Shown here: in pieces, positions 10,521 through 26,400 of the stretch | How the letters are laid out: each line of letters starts with the position of its first letter | Numbering within the stretch: position 1 is the stretch's first letter | Assembly: GCA_021014325.1 (NCBI GenBank) | Contig: JAJGQC010000473.1 | Coordinates: 1 to 64,000, forward strand | Origin: Plazaster borealis | Lineage: Eukaryota > Echinodermata > Asteroidea > Forcipulatida > Labidiasteridae | Direction of reading: 5' to 3' | Length of the DNA: 64,000 nt | The notes under the pieces: generated by a model | Seen by the model: only the letters and a program-made list of their open reading frames with translations | Databases searched by the model: none | Told to the model about the DNA's origin: nothing | Position numbers and translations under genes: made by a program

Positions 10521-13500
10521 GTCTACGGTCATACTACGTTGGAAACACCGGTTCTCGTCTGATCACCGAAGTTAAGCAGCGTCTGGCCCGCTCAGTACTT
10601 GGACGGGAGACCTCCTTGGAATAACGGGTGCCGTAGACATTTGCATCTTTTGTTTTCTTGATACGACTGTTAGAAATCTAAATTTGACACTGAAGACCGC
10701 ATATTGAGTTAGCATATTGTCTACGGTCATACTACGTTGAAAACACCGGTTCTCGTCTGATCACCGAAGTTAAGCAGCGTCTGGCCCGCTCAGTACTTGG
10801 ACGGGAGACCTCCTTGGAATAACGGGTGCCGTAGACATTTGCATCTTTTGTTTTCTTGATACGACTGTTAGAAATCTAAATTTGACACTGAAGACCGCAT
10901 ATTGAGTTAGCATATTGTCTACGGTCATACTACGTTGAAAACACCGGTTCTCGTCTGATCACCGGTTAAGCAGCGTCTGGCCCGCTCAGTACTTGGACGT
11001 GAGACCTCCTTGGAATAACGGGTGCCGTAGACATTTGCATCATTTGTTTTCTTGATACGACTGTTAGAAATCTAAATTTGACACTGAAGACCACATATTG
11101 AGTTAGCATATTGTCTACGGTCATACTACGTTGAAAACACCGGTTCTCGTCTGATCACCGAAGTTAAGCAGCGTCTGGCCCTCTCAGTACTTGGACGGGA
11201 GACCTCCTTGGAATAACGGGTGCCGTAGACATTCTCATCTTTTGTTTTCTTGATACAACTGTTAGAAATCTAAATTTGACACTGAAGATCGCATATTGAG
11301 TTAGCATATTGTCTACGGTCATACTACGTTGAAAACACCGGTTCTCGTCTGATCACCGAAGTTAAGCAGCGTCTGGCCCGCTCAGAAATTGGACGGGAGA
11401 CCTCCTTGGAATAACGGGTGCCGTAGACATTTGCATTTTTTGTTTTCTTGATACGACTGTTAGAAATCTAAATTTGACACTGAAGACCGCATATTGAGTT
11501 AGCATATTGTCTACGGTCATACTACGTTGAAAACACCGGTTCTCGTCTGATCACCGAAGTTAAGCAGCGTCTGGCCCGCTCAGTACTTGGACGGGAGACC
11601 TCCTTGGAATAATGGGTGCCGTAGACATTCTCATCTTTGTTTTCTTGATACAACTGTTAGAAATCTAAATTTGACACTGAAGACCGCATATTGAGTTAGC
11701 ATATTGTCTACGGTCATACTACGTTGAAAACACCGGTTCTCGTCTGATCACCGAAGTTAAGCTGGGTGTGGCCCGCTCAGTACTTGGACGGGAGACCTCC
11801 TTAGAATAACGGGTGCCATAGACATTCTCATCTTTTGTTTTCTTGATACAACTGTTAGAAATCTAAATTTGACACTGAAGACCGCATATTGAGTTAGCAT
11901 ATTGTCTACGGTGATACTACGTTGAAAACACCGGTTCTCGTCTGATCACCGAAGTTAAGCTGCGTCTGGCCCGCTCAGTACTTGGACGGGAGACCTCCTT
12001 GGAATAACGGGTGCCGTAGACATTCTTATCTTTTGTTTTCTTGATACGACTGTTAGAAATCTAAATTTGACACTGAAGACCGCATATTGAGTTAGCATAT
12101 TGTCTACGGTCATACTACGTTGAAAACACCGGTTCTCGTCTGATCACCGAAGTTAAGCAGCGTCTGGCCCGCTCAGTACTTGGACGGGAGACCTCCTTGG
12201 AATAACGGGTGCCGTAGACATTTGCATTTTTTGTTTTCTTGATACGACTGTTAGAAATCTAAATTCGCAATGAAGACTGCATATTGAGTTAGCATATTGT
12301 CTACGGTCATACTATGTTGAAAACACCGGTTCTCGTCTGATCACCGAAGTTAAGCAGCGTCTGGCCCTCTCAGTACTTGGACGGGAGACCTCCTTGGAAT
12401 AACGGGTGCTGTAGACATTCTCATCTTTTGTTTTCTTGATACAACTGTTAGAAATCTAAATTTGACACTGAAGACCGCATATTGAGTTAGCATATTGTCT
12501 ACGGTCATACTACATTGAAAACACCGGTTCTCGTCTGATCATGGATGTTAAGCTGCGTCTGGCCCGCTCAGTACTTGGACGGGAGACCTCCTTGGAATAA
12601 CGGGTGCCGTAGACATTCTTATGTTTTGTTTTCTTGATACGACTGTTAGAAATCTAAACTTGACACTGAAGACCGCATATTGAGTTAGCATATTGTCTAC
12701 GGTCATACTACGTTGAAAACACCGGTTCTCGTCTGATCACCGAAGTTAAGCAGCGTCTGGCCCGCTCAGTACTTGGACGGGAGACCTCCTTGGAATAACG
12801 GGTGCCGTAGACATTTGCATCTTTTGTTTTCTTGATACGACTGTTAGAAATCTAAATTTGACACTGAAGACCGCATATTGAGTTAGCATATTGTCTACGG
12901 TCATACTACGTTGAAAACACCGGTTCTCGTCTGATCACCGAAGTTAAGCAGCGTCTGGCCCTCTCAGTACTTGGACGGGAGACCTCCTTGGAATAACGGG
13001 TGCCGTAGACATTCTCATCTTTTGTTTTCTTGATACAACTGTTAGAAATCTAAATTTGACACTGAAGACCGCATATTGAGTTAGCATATTGTCTACGGTG
13101 ATACTACGTTGAAAACACCGGTTCTCATCTGATCAACGAAGTTAAGCAGCGTCTGGCCCTCTCAGTACTTTGACGGGAGACCTCCTTGGAATAACGGGTG
13201 CCGTAGACATTCTCATCTTTTGTTTTCTTGATACAACTGTTAGAAATCTAAATTTGACACTGAAGATCGCATATTGAGTTAGCATATTGTCTACGGTCAT
13301 ACTACGTTGAAAACACCGGTTCTCATCTGATCACCGAAGTTAAGCTGCGTCTGGCCCGCTCAGTACTTGGACGGGAGACCTCCTTGGAATAACGGGTGCC
13401 GTAGACATTTGCATCTTTTGTTTTCTTGATACGACTGTTAGAAATCTAAATTTGACACTGAAGACCGCATATTGAGTTAGCATATTGTCTACGGTCATAC

Positions 13501-16500
13501 TACGTTGAAAACACCGGTTCTCGTCTGATCACCGAAGTTAAGCAGCGTCTGGCCCGCTCAGTACTTGGACGGGAGACCTCCTTGGAATAATGGGTGCCGT
13601 AGACATTTTCATCTTTTGTTTTCTTGATATGACTGTTAGAAATCTAAATTTGACACTGAAGACCGCATATTGAGTTAGCATATTGTCTACGGTCATACTA
13701 CGTTGAAAACACCGGTTCTCGTCTGATCACCGAAGTTAAGCAGCGTCTGGCCCGCTCAGTACTTGGACGGGAGACCTCCTTGGAATAACGGGTGCCGTAG
13801 ACATTTGCATCTTTTGTTTTCTTGATACGACTGTTAGAAATCTAAATTTGACACTGAAGACCGCATATTGAGTTAGCATATTGTCTACGGTCATACTACG
13901 TTGAAAACACCGGTTCTCGTCTGATCACCGAAGTTAAGCAGCGTCTGGCCCTCTCAGTACTTGGACGGGAGACCTCCTTGGAATAACGGGTGCCGTAGAC
14001 ATTCTCATCTTTTGTTTTCTTGATACAACTGTTAGAAATCTAAATTTGACACTGAAGACTGCATATTGAGTTAGCATATTGTCTACGGTCATACTACGTT
14101 GAAAACACCGGTTCTCGTCTGATCACCAAAGTTAAGCAGCGTCTGGCCCGCTCAGAACTTGGACGGGAGTCCTCCTTGGAATAACGGGTGCCGTATACAT
14201 TCTCATCCTTTGTTTTCTTGATACGACTGTTAGAAATCTAAATTTGACACTGAAGACCGCATATTGAGTTAGCATATTGTCTACGGTCATACTACGTTGA
14301 AAACACCGGTTCTCGTCTGATCACCGAAGTTAAGCAGCGTCTGGCCCGCTCAGTACTTGGACGGGAGACCTCCTTGGAATAACGGGTGCCGTAGACATTC
14401 TTATCTTTTGTTTTCTTGATACGACTGTTAGAAATCTAAATTTGACACTGAAGACCGCATATTGAGTTAGCATATTGTCTACGGTCATACTACGTTGAAA
14501 ACACCGGTTCTCGTCTGATCACCGAAGTTAAGCAGCGTCTGGCCCTCTCAGTACTTGGATGGGAGACCTCCTTGGAATAACGGGTGCCGTAGACATTCTT
14601 ATCTTTTGTTTTCTTGATACGACTGTTAGAAATCTAAATTTGACACTGAAGACCGCATATTGAGTTAGCATATTGTCTACGGTCATACTACGTTGAAAAC
14701 ACCGGTTCTCGTCTGATCACCGAAGTTAAGCAGCGTCTGGCCCGCTCAGTACTTGGACAGAGTCCTCCTTGGAATAACGGGTGCCGTAGACATTCTTATC
14801 TTTTGTTTTCTTGATACGACTGTTAGAAATCTAAATTTGACACTGAAGACCGCATATTGAGTTAGCATATTGTCTACGGTCATACTACGTTGAAAACACC
14901 GGTTCTCGTCTGATCACCGAAGTTAAGCAGCGTCTGGCCCTCTCAGTACTTGGACGGGAGACCTCCTTGGAATAACGGGTGCCGTAGACATTCTCATCTT
15001 TTGTTTTCTTGATACAACTGTTAGAAATCTAAATTTGACACTGAAGATCGCATATTGAGTTAGCATATTGTCTACGGTCATACTACGTTGAAAACACCGG
15101 TTCTCGTCTGATCACCGAAGTTAAGCTGCGTCTGGCCCGCTCAGTACTTGGATGGGAGACCTCCTTGGAATAACGGGTGCCGTAGACATTTGCATCTTTT
15201 GTTTTCTTGATACGACTGTTAGAAATCTAAATTTGACACTGAAGACCACATATTGAGTTAGCATATTGTCTACGGTCATACTACGTTGAAAACACAGGTT
15301 CTCGTCTGATCACCGAAGTTAAGCTGCGTCTGGCCCGCTCAGTACTTGGACGGGAGACCTCCTTGGAATAATGGGTGCCGTAGACATTTTCATCTTTTGT
15401 TTTCTTGTTATGACTGTTAGAAATCTAAATTTGACACTGAAGACCGCATATTGAGTTAGCATATTGTCTACGGTCATACTACGTTGAAAACACCGGTTCT
15501 CGTCTGATCACCGAAGTTAAGCAGCGTCTGGCCCGCTCAGTACTTGGACGGGAGACCTCCTTGGAATAACGGGTGCCGTAGACATTTGCATCTTTTGTTT
15601 TCTTGATACGACTGTTAGAAATCTAAATTTGACACTGAAGACCGCATATTGAGTTAGCATATTGTCTACGGTCATACTACGTTGAAAACACCGGTTCTCG
15701 TCTGATCACCGAAGTTAAGCAGCGTCTGGCCCTCTCAGTACTTGGACGGGAGACCTCCTTGGAATAACGGGTGCCGTAGACATTCTCATCTTTTGTTTTC
15801 TTGATACAACTGTTAGAAATCTAAATTTGACACTGAAGACCGCATATTGAGTTAGCATATTGTCTACGGTCATACTACGTTGAAAACACCGGTTCTCGTC
15901 TGATCACCGAAGTTAAGCAGCGTCTGGCCCTCTCAGTACTTGGACGGAGACCTCCTTGGAATAACGGGTGCCGTAGACATTCTCATCTTTTGTTTTCTTG
16001 ATACAACTGTTAGAAATCTAAATTTGACACTGAAGATCGCATATTGAGTTAGCATATTGTCTACGGTCATACTACGTTGAAAACACCGGTTCTCGTCTGA
16101 TCACCGAAGTTAAGCAGCGTCTGGCCCGCTCAGTACTTGGACGGGAGACCTCCTTGGAATAACGGGTGCCGTAGACATTTGCATCTTTTGTTTTCTTGAT
16201 ACGACTGTTAGAAATCTAAATTTGACACTGAAGACCGCATATTGAGTTAGCATATTGTCTACGGTCATACTACGTTGAAAACACCGGTTCTCGTCTGATC
16301 ACCGAAGTTAAGCAGCGTCTGGCCCGCTCAGTACTTGGACGGGAGACCTCCTTGGAATAATGGGTGCCGTAGACATTCTCATCTTTGTTTTCTTGATACA
16401 ACTGTTAGAAATCTAAATTTGACACTGAAGACCGCATATTGAGTTAGCATATTGTCTACGGTCATACTACGTTGAAAACACCGGTTCTCGTCTGATCACC

Positions 16501-19500
16501 GAAGTTAAGCTGCGTCTGGCCCGCTCAGTACTTGGACGGGAGACCTCCTTGGAATAACGGGTGCCGTAGACATTCTTATCTTTTGTTTTCTTGATACGAC
16601 TGTTAGAAATCTAAATTTGACACTGAAGACCGCATATTGAGTTAGCATATTGTCTACGGTCATACTACGTTGAAAACACCGGTTCTCGTCTGATCACCGA
16701 AGTTAAGCAGCGTCTGGCCCGCTCAGTACTTGGACTTGAGACCTCCTTGGAATAACGGGTGCCGTAGACATTCTTATCTTTTGTTTTCTTGATACGACTG
16801 TTAGAAATCTAAATTTGACACTGAAGACCGCATATTGAGTTAGCATATTGTCTACGGTCATACTACGTTGAAAACACCGGTTCTCGTCTGATCACCGGTT
16901 AAGCAGCGTCTGGCCCGCTCAGTACTTCAGGGAGACCTCCTTGGAATAACGGGTGCCGTAGACATTTGCATCTTTTGTTTTCTTGATACGACTGTTAGAA
17001 ATCTAAATTTGACACTGAAGACCACATATTGAGTTAGCATATTGTCTACGGTCATACTACGTTGAAAACACCGGTTCTCGTCTGATCACCGAAGTTAAGC
17101 AGCGTCTGGCCCTCTCAGTACTTGGACGGGAGACCTCCTTGGAATAACGGGTGCCGTAGACATTCTTATCTTTTGTTTTCTTGATACGACTGTTAGAAAT
17201 CTAAATTTGACACTGAAGACCGCATATTGAGTTAGCATATTGTCTACGGTCATACTACGTTGAAAACACCGGTTCTCGTCTGATCACCGAAGTTAAGCAG
17301 CGTCTGGCCCGCTCAGTACTTGGACGGGAGACCTCCTTGGAATAACGGGTGCCGTAGACATTCTCATCTTTTGTTTTCTTGATACGACTGTTAGAAATCT
17401 AAATTTGACACTGAAGACCGCATATTGAGTTAGCATATTGTCTACGGTCATACTACGTTGAAAACACCGGTTCTCGTCTGATCACCGAAGTTAAGCAGCG
17501 TCTGGCCCGCTCAGTACTTCAGGGAGACCTCCTTGGAATAACGGGTGCCGTAGACATTTGCATCTTTTGTTTTCTTGATACGACTGTTAGAAATCTAAAT
17601 TTGACACTGAAGACCACATATTGAGTTAGCATATTGTCTACGGTCATACTACGTTGAAAACACCGGTTCTCGTCTGATCACCGAAGTTAAGCAGCGTCTG
17701 GCCCTCTCAGTACTTGGACGGGAGACCTCCTTGGAATAACGGGTGCCGTAGACATTCTCATCTTTTGTTTTCTTGATACAACTGTTAGAAATCTAAATTT
17801 GACACTGAAGATCGCATATTGAGTTAGCATATTGTCTACGGTCATACTACGTTGAAAACACCGGTTCTCGTCTGATCACCGAAGTTAAGCAGCGTCTGGC
17901 CCGCTCAGTACTTGGACGGGAGACCTCCTTGGAATAACGGGTGCCGTAGACATTCTTATCTTTTGTTTTCTTGATACGACTGTTAGAAATCTAAATTTGA
18001 CACTGAAGACCGCATATTGAGTTAGCATATTGTCTACGGTCATACTACGTTGAAAACACCGGTTCTCGTCTGATCACCGAAGTTAAGCAGCGTCTGGCCC
18101 GCTCAGTACTTCAGGGAGACCTCCTTGGAATAACGGGTGCCGTAGACATTTGCATCTTTTGTTTTCTTGATACGACTGTTAGAAATCTAAATTTGACACT
18201 GAAGACCGCATATTGAGTTAGCATATTGTCTACGGTCATACTACGTTGAAAACACCGGTTCTCGTCTGATCACCGAAGTTAAGCAGCGTCTGGCCCTCTC
18301 AGTACTTGGACGGGAGACCTCCTTGGAATAACGGGTGCCGTAGACATTCTCATCTTTTGTTTTCTTGATACAACTGTTAGAAATCTAAATTTGACACTGA
18401 AGACCGCATATTGAGTTAGCATATTGTCTACGGTCATACTACGTTGAAAACACCGGTTCTCGTCTGATCACCGAAGTTAAGCAGCGTCTGGCCCGCTCAG
18501 TACTTGGACGGGAGACCTCCTTGGAATAACGGGTGCCGTAGACATTTGCATCTTTTGTTTTCTTGATACGACTGTTAGAAATCTAAATTTGACACTGAAG
18601 ACCGCATATTGAGTTAGCATATTGTCTACGGTCATACTACGTTGAAAACACCGGTTCTCGTCTGATCACCGAAGTTAAGCAGCGTCTGGCCCGCTCAGTA
18701 CTTGGACGGGAGACCTCCTTGGAATAATGGGTGCCGTAGACATTCTCATCTTTGTTTTCTTGATACAACTGTTAGAAATCTAAATTTGACACTGAAGACC
18801 GCATATTGAGTTAGCATATTGTCTACGGTCATACTACGTTGAAAACACCGGTTCTCGTCTGATCACCGAAGTTAAGCAGCGTCTGGCCCGCTCAGTACTT
18901 GGAAGGGAGACCTCCTTGGAATAACGGGTGCCGTAGACATTCTTATCTTTTGTTTTCTTGATACGACTGTTAGAAATCTAAATTTGACACTGAAGACCGC
19001 ATATTGAGTTAGCATATTGTCTACGGTCATACTACGTTGAAAACACCGGTTCTCGTCTGATCACCGAAGTTAAGCAGCGTCTGGCCCGCTCAGTACTTGG
19101 AGGGAGACCTCCTTGGAATAACGGGTGCCGTAGACATTCTTATCTTTTGTTTTCTTGATACGACTGTTAGAAATCTAAATTTGACACTGAAGACCGCATA
19201 TTGAGTTAGCATATTGTCTACGGTCATACTACGTTGAAAACACCGGTTCTCGTCTGATCACCGAAGTTAAGCAGCGTCTGGCCCGCTCAGTACTTGGACG
19301 GGAGACCTCCTTGGAATAACGGGTGCCGTAGACATTTGCATCTTTTGTTTTCTTGATACGACTGTTAGAAATCTAAATTTGACACTGAAGACCACATATT
19401 GAGTTAGCATATTGTCTACGGTCATACTACGTTGAAAACACCGGTTCTCGTCTGATCACCGAAGTTAAGCAGCGTCTGGCCCTCTCAGTACTTGGACGGG

Positions 19501-20437
19501 AGACCTCCTTGGAATAACGGGTGCCGTAGACATTCTCATCTTTTGTTTTCTTGATACAACTGTTAGAAATCTAAATTTGACACTGAAGACCGCATATTGA
19601 GTTAGCATATTGTCTACGGTCATACTACGTTGAAAACACCGGTTCTCGTCTGATCACCGAAGTTAAGCAGCGTCTGGCCCTCTCAGTACTTGGACGGGAG
19701 ACCTCCTAAGAATAATGGGTGCCGTAGCGGTTTGCATCTTTTGGAATAACGGGTGCCGTAGACATTGTCATCTTTTGTTTTCTTGATACGACTGTTAGAA
19801 ATCTAAATTTGACACTGAAGACCGCATATTGAGTTAGCATATTGTCTACGGTCATACTACGTTGAAAACACCGGTTCTCGTCTGATCACCGAAGTTAAGC
19901 AGCGTCTGGCCCGCTCAGTACTTGGACGGGAGACCTCCTTGGAATAACGGGTGCCGTAGACATTTGCATCTTTTGTTTTCTTGATACAACTGTTAGAAAT
20001 CTAAATTTGACACTGAAGACCGCATATTGAGTTAGCATATTGTCTACGGTTATACTACGTTGAAAACACCGGTTCTCGTCTGATCACCGAAGTTAAGCAG
20101 CGTCTGGCCCTCTCAGTACTTGGACGGGAGACCTCCTTGGAATAACGGGTGCCGTAGACATTCTCATCTTTTGTTTTCTTGATACAACTGTTAGAAATCT
20201 AAATTTGACACTGAAGACCGCATATTGAGTTAGCATATTGTCTACGGTCATACTACGTTGAAAACACCGGTTCTCGTCTGATCACCGAAGTTAAGCTGCG
20301 TCTGGCCCGCTCAGAAATTGGACGGGAGACCTCCTTGGAATAACGGGTGCCGTAGACATTCTCATCTTTTGTTTTCTTGATACAACTGTTAGAAATCTAA
20401 ATTTGACACTGAAGATCGCATATTGAGTTAGCATATT
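10521..20437 (+). repeat. 5S rRNA gene tandem array, middle third
   Basis: Same 198-bp unit, same strand. 5S 5' ends are at 10521, 10719, 10917, 11113, 11311, 11509, 11706, 11904, 12102, 12299, 12497, 12695, 12893, 13091, 13289, 13487, 13685, 13883, 14081, 14279, 14477, 14675, 14872, 15070, 15268, 15466, 15664, 15862, 16059, 16257, 16454, 16652, 16850, 17044, 17242, 17440, 17636, 17834, 18032, 18228, 18426, 18624, 18821, 19019, 19216, 19414, 19612, 19844, 20042 and 20240. The copy at 19612 is chimeric: its 3' end is duplicated and scrambled at about 19705-19767. Units at 14081-14280 carry the same rare changes as those at 7601-7800 (CAGAACTTGG, GTATACAT). Confidence 0.93.
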
Positions 20438-23400
20438 GTCTACGGTCATACTACGTTGAAAACACCGGTTCTCGTCTGATCACCAAAGTTAAGCAGCGTC
20501 TGGCCCGCTCAGAACTTGGACAGAGTCCTCCTTGGAATAACGGGTGCCGTAGACATTGTCATCTTTTGTTTTCTTGATACGACTGTTAGAAATCTAAATT
20601 TGACACTGAAGACCGCATATTGAGTTAGCATATTGTCTACGGTCATACTACGTTGAAAACACCGGTTCTCGTCTGATCACCGAAGTTAAGCAGCGTCTGG
20701 CCTTAGTACTTGGACGGGAGACCTCCTTGGAATAACGAGTGCTGTAGACATTTGCATCTTTTGTTTTCTTGATACGACTGTTAGAAATCTTAATTTGACA
20801 CTGAAGACCGCATATTGAGTTAGCATATTGTCTACGGTCATACTACGTTGAAAACACTGGTTCTCGTCTGATCACCGAAGTTAAGCAGTGTCTGGCCGCT
20901 CAGTACTTGGACGGCAGACGTCCTTGGAATAACGGGTGCCGTAGACATTCTCATCTTTTGTTTTCTTGATACAACTGTTAGAAATCTAAATTTGACACTG
21001 AAGACCGCATATTGAGTTAGCATATTGTCTACGGTCATACTACGTTGAAAACACCGGTTCTCGTCTGATCACCGAAGTTAAGCAGCGTCTGGCCCGCTCA
21101 GTACTTGGACGGGAGACCTCCTTGGAATAACGGGTGCCGTAGACATTCTCATCTTTTGTTTTCTTGATACAACTGTTAGAAATCTAAATTTGACACTGAA
21201 GACCGCATATTGAGTTAGCATATTGTCTACGGTCATACTACGTTGAAAACACCGGTTCTCGTCTGATCACCGAAGTTAAGCTGCGTCTGGCCCGCTCAGT
21301 ACTTGGACGGGAGACCTCCTTGGAATAACGGGTGCCGTAGACATTTGCATCTTTTGTTTTCTTGATACGACTGTTAGAAATCTAAATTTGACACTGAAGA
21401 CCGCATATTGAGTTAGCATATTGTCTACGGTCATACTACGTTGAAAACACCGGTTCTCGTCTGATCACCGAAGTTAAGCAGCGTCTGGCCCTCTCAGTAC
21501 TTGGACGGGAGACCTCCTTGGAATAATGGGTGCCGTAGACATTCTCATCTTTTGTTTTCTTGATACAACTGTTAGAAATCTAAATTTGACACTGAAGACC
21601 GCATATTGAGTTAGCATATTGTCTACGGTCATACTACGTTGAAAACACCGGTTCTCGTCTGATCACCGAAGTTAAGCTGCGTCTGGCCCGCTCAGTACTT
21701 GGACGGGAGACCTCCTTGGAATAACGGGTGCCGTAGACATTCTCATCTTTTGTTTTCTTGATACAACTGTTAGAAATCTAAATTTGACACTGAAGACCGC
21801 ATATTGAGTTAGCATATTGTCTACGGTCATACTACGTTGAAAACACCGGTTCTCGTCTGATCACCGAAGTTAAGCAGCGTCTGGCCCGCTCAGTACTTGG
21901 ACGGGAGACCTCCTTGGAATAACGGGTGCCGTAGACATTTGCATCTTTTGTTTTCTTGATACGACTGTTAGAAATCTAAATTTGACACTGAAGACCGCAT
22001 ATTGAGTTAGCATATTGTCTACGGTCATACTACGTTGAAAACACCGGTTCTCGTCTGATCACCGAAGTTAAGCAGCGTCTGGCCCTCTCAGTACTTGAAC
22101 CCTGTACCAAAATGGAATAACGGGTGCCGTAGACATTCTCATCTTTTGTTTTCTTGATACAACTGTTAGAAATCTAAATTTGACACTGAAGACCGCATAT
22201 TGAGTTAGCATATTGTCTACGGTCATACTACGTTGAAAACACCGGTTCTCGTCTGATCACCGAAGTTAAGCTGCGTCTGGCCCGCTCAGTACTTGGACGG
22301 GAGACCTCCTTGGAATAACGGGTGCCGTAGACATTCTTATCTTTTGTTTTCTTGATACGACTGTTAGAAATCTAAATTTGACACTGAAGACCGCATATTG
22401 AGTTAGCATATTGTCTACGGTCATACTACGTTGAAAACACCGGTTCTCGTCTGATCACCGAAGTTAAGCAGCGTCTGGCCCTCTCAGTACTTGGACGGGA
22501 GACCTCCTTGGAATAACGGGTGCCGTAGACATTCTCATCTTTTGTTTTCTTGATACAACTGTTAGAAATCTAAATTTGACACTGAAGACCGCATATTGAG
22601 TTAGCATATTGTCTACGGTCATACTACGTTGAAAACACCGGTTCTCGTCTGATCACCGAAGTTAAGCAGCGTCTGGCCCGCTCAGTACTTGGACGGGAGA
22701 CCTCCTTGGAATAACGGGTGCCGTAGACATTTGCATCTTTTGTTTTCTTGATACGACTGTTAGAAATCTAAATTTGACACTGAAGACCGCATATTGAGTT
22801 AGCATATTGTCTACGGTCATACTACGTTGAAAACACCGGTTCTCGTCTGATCACCGAAGTTAAGCTGCGTCTGGCCCGCTCAGTACTTGGACGGGAGACC
22901 TCCTTGGAATAACGGGTGCCGTAGACATTCTTATCTTTTGTTTTCTTGATACGACTGTTAAAAATCTAAATTTGACACTGAAGACCGCATATTGAGTTAG
23001 CATATTGTCTTTGGTCATACTACGTTGAAAACACCGGTTCTCGTCTGATCACCGAAGTTAAGCTGCGTCTGGCCTGCTCAGTACTTGGACGGGAGACCTC
23101 CTTGGAATAACGGGTGCCGTAGACATTCTCATCTTTTGTTTTCTTGATACAACTGTTAGAAATCTAAATTTGACACTGAAGACTGCATATTGAGTTAGCA
23201 TATTGTCTACGGTCATACTACGTTGAAAACACCGGTTCTCGTCTGATCACCGAAGTTAAGCAGCGTCTGGCCCTCTCAGTACTTGGACGGGAGACCTCCT
23301 TGGAATAACGGGTGCTGTAGACATTCTCATCTTTTGTTTTCTTGATACAACTGTTAGAAATCTAAATTTGACACTGAAGACCGCATATTGAGTTAGCATA

Positions 23401-26400
23401 TTGTCTACGGTCATACTACATTGAAAACACCGGTTCTCGTCTGATCATGGATGTTAAGCTGCGTCTGGCCCGCTCAGTACTTGGACGGGCGACCTCCTTG
23501 GAATAATGGGTGCCGTAGACATTTTCATCTTTTGTTTTCTTGATATGACTGTTAGAAATCTAAATTTGACACTGAAGACCGCATATTGAGTTAGCATATT
23601 GTCTACGGTCATACTACGTTGAAAACACCGGTTCTCGGCTGATCACCGAAGTTAAGCAGCGTCTGGCTCGCTCAGTACTTGGACAGGATACCTCCTTGGA
23701 ATAACGGGTGCCGTAGACATTCTTATCTTTTGTTTCCTTGATACGACTGTTAGAAATCTAAATTTGACACTGAAGACCGCATATTGAGTTAGCATATTGT
23801 CTACGGTCATACTACGTTGAAAACACCGGTTCTCGTCTGATCACCGAAGTTAAGCAGCGTCTGGCCCGCTCAGTACTTGGACGGGAGACCTCCTTGGAAT
23901 AACGGGTGCCGTAGACATTTGCATCTTTTGTTTTCTTGATACGACTGTTAGAAATCTAAATTTGACACTGAAGACCACATATTGAGTTAGCATATTGTCT
24001 ACGGTCATACTACGTTGAAAACACTGGTTCTCGTCTGATCACCGAAGTTAAGCAGCGTCTGGCCCTCTCAGTACTTGGACGGGAGACCTCCTTGGAATAA
24101 CGGGTGCCGTAGACATTCTCATCTTTTGTTTTCTTGATACAACTGTTAGAAATCTAAATTTGACACTGAAGATCGCATATTGAGTTAGCATATTGTCTAC
24201 GGTCATACTACGTTGAAAACACCGGTTCTCGTCTGATCACCGAAGTTAAGCAGCGTCTGGCCCGCTCAGTACTTGGACGGGAGACCTCCTTGGAATAACG
24301 GGTGCCGTAGACATTTGCATCTTTTGTTTTCTTGATACGACTGTTAGAAATCTAAATTTGACACTGAAGACCGCATATTGAGTTAGCATATTGTCTACGG
24401 TCATACTACGTTGAAAACACAGGTTCTCGTCTGATCACCGAAGTTAAGCTGCGTCTGGCCCGCTCAGTACTTGGACGGGAGACCTCCTTGGAATAATGGG
24501 TGCCGTAGACATTTTCATCTTTTGTTTTCTTGTTATGACTGTTAGAAATCTAAATTTGACACTGAAGACCGCATATTGAGTTAGCATATTGTCTACGGTC
24601 ATACTACGTTGAAAACACCGGTTCTCGTCTGATCACCGAAGTTAAGCAGCGTCTGGCCTTAGTACTTGGACGGGAGACCTCCTTGGAATAACGGGTGCCG
24701 TAGACATTCTCATCTTTTGTTTTCTTGATACAACTGTTAGAAATCTAAATTCGCAAAGAAGACTGCATATTGAGTTAGCATATTGTCTACGGTCATACTA
24801 TGTTGAAAACACCGGTTCTCGTCTGATCACCGAAGTTAAGCAGCGTCTGGCCCTCTCAGTACTTGGACGGGAGACCTCCTTGGAATAACGGGTGCCGTAG
24901 ACATTCTCATCTTTTGTTTTCTTGATACAACTGTTAGAAATCTAAATTTGACACTGAAGACCGCATATTGAGTTAGCATATTGTCTACGGTCATACTACA
25001 TTGAAAACACCGGTTCTCGTCTGATCATGGATGTTAAGCTGCGTCTGGCCCGCTCAGTACTTGGACGGGCGACCTCCTTGGAATAATGGGTGCCGTAGAC
25101 ATTTTCATCTTTTGTTTTCTTGATATGACTGTTAGAAATCTAAATTTGACACTGAAGACCGCATATTGAGTTAGCATATTGTCTACGGTCATACTACGTT
25201 GAAAACACCGGTTCTCGTCTGATCACCGAAGTTAAGCAGCGTCTGGCTCGCTCAGTACTTGGACAGGATACCTCCTTGGAATAACGGGTGCCGTAGACAT
25301 TCTTATCTTTTGTTTCCTTGATACGACTGTTAGAAATCTAAATTTGACACTGAAGACCGCATATTGAGTTAGCATATTGTCTACGGTCATACTACGTTGA
25401 AAACACCGGTTCTCGTCTGATCACCGAAGTTAAGCAGCGTCTGGCCCGCTCAGTACTTGGACGGGAGACCTCCTTGGAATAACGGGTGCCGTAGACATTT
25501 GCATCTTTTGTTTTCTTGATACGACTGTTAGAAATCTAAATTTGACACTGAAGACCGCATATTGAGTTAGCATATTGTCTACGGTCATACTACGTTGAAA
25601 ACACCGGTTCTCGTCTGATCACCGAAGTTAAGCAGCGTCTGGCCCTCTCAGTACTTGGACGGGAGACCTCCTTGGAATAACGGGTGCCGTAGACATTCTC
25701 ATCTTTTGTTTTCTTGATACAACTGTTAGAAATCTAAATTTGACACTGAAGACCGCATATTGAGTTAGCATATTGTCTACGGTCATACTACGTTGAAAAC
25801 ACCGGTTCTCGTCTGATCACCGAAGTTAAGCAGCGTCTGGCCCTCTCAGTACTTGGACGGGAGACCTCCTTGGAATAACGGGTGCCGTAGACATTCTCAT
25901 CTTTTGTTTTCTTGATACAACTGTTAGAAATCTAAATTTGACACTGAAGACCGCATATTGAGTTAGCATATTGTCTACGGTCATACTACATTGAAAACAC
26001 CGGTTCTCGTCTGATCATGGATGTTAAGCTGCGTCTGGCCAGCTCAGTACTTGGACGGGAGACCTCCTTGGAATAACGGGTGCCGTAGACATTTGCATCT
26101 TTTGTTTTCTTGATACGACTGTTAGAAATCTAAATTTGACACTGAAGACCGCATATTGAGTTAGCATATTGTCTTTGGTCATACTACGTTGAAAACACCG
26201 GTTCTCGTCTGATCACCGAAGTTAAGCAGCGTCTGGCCCTCTCAGTACTTGGACGGGAGACCTCCTTGGAATAATGGGTGCCGTAGACATTCTCATCTTT
26301 GTTTTCTTGATACAACTGTTAGAAATCTAAATTTGACACTGAAGACCGCATATTGAGTTAGCATATTGTCTACGGTCATACTACGTTGAAAACACCGGTT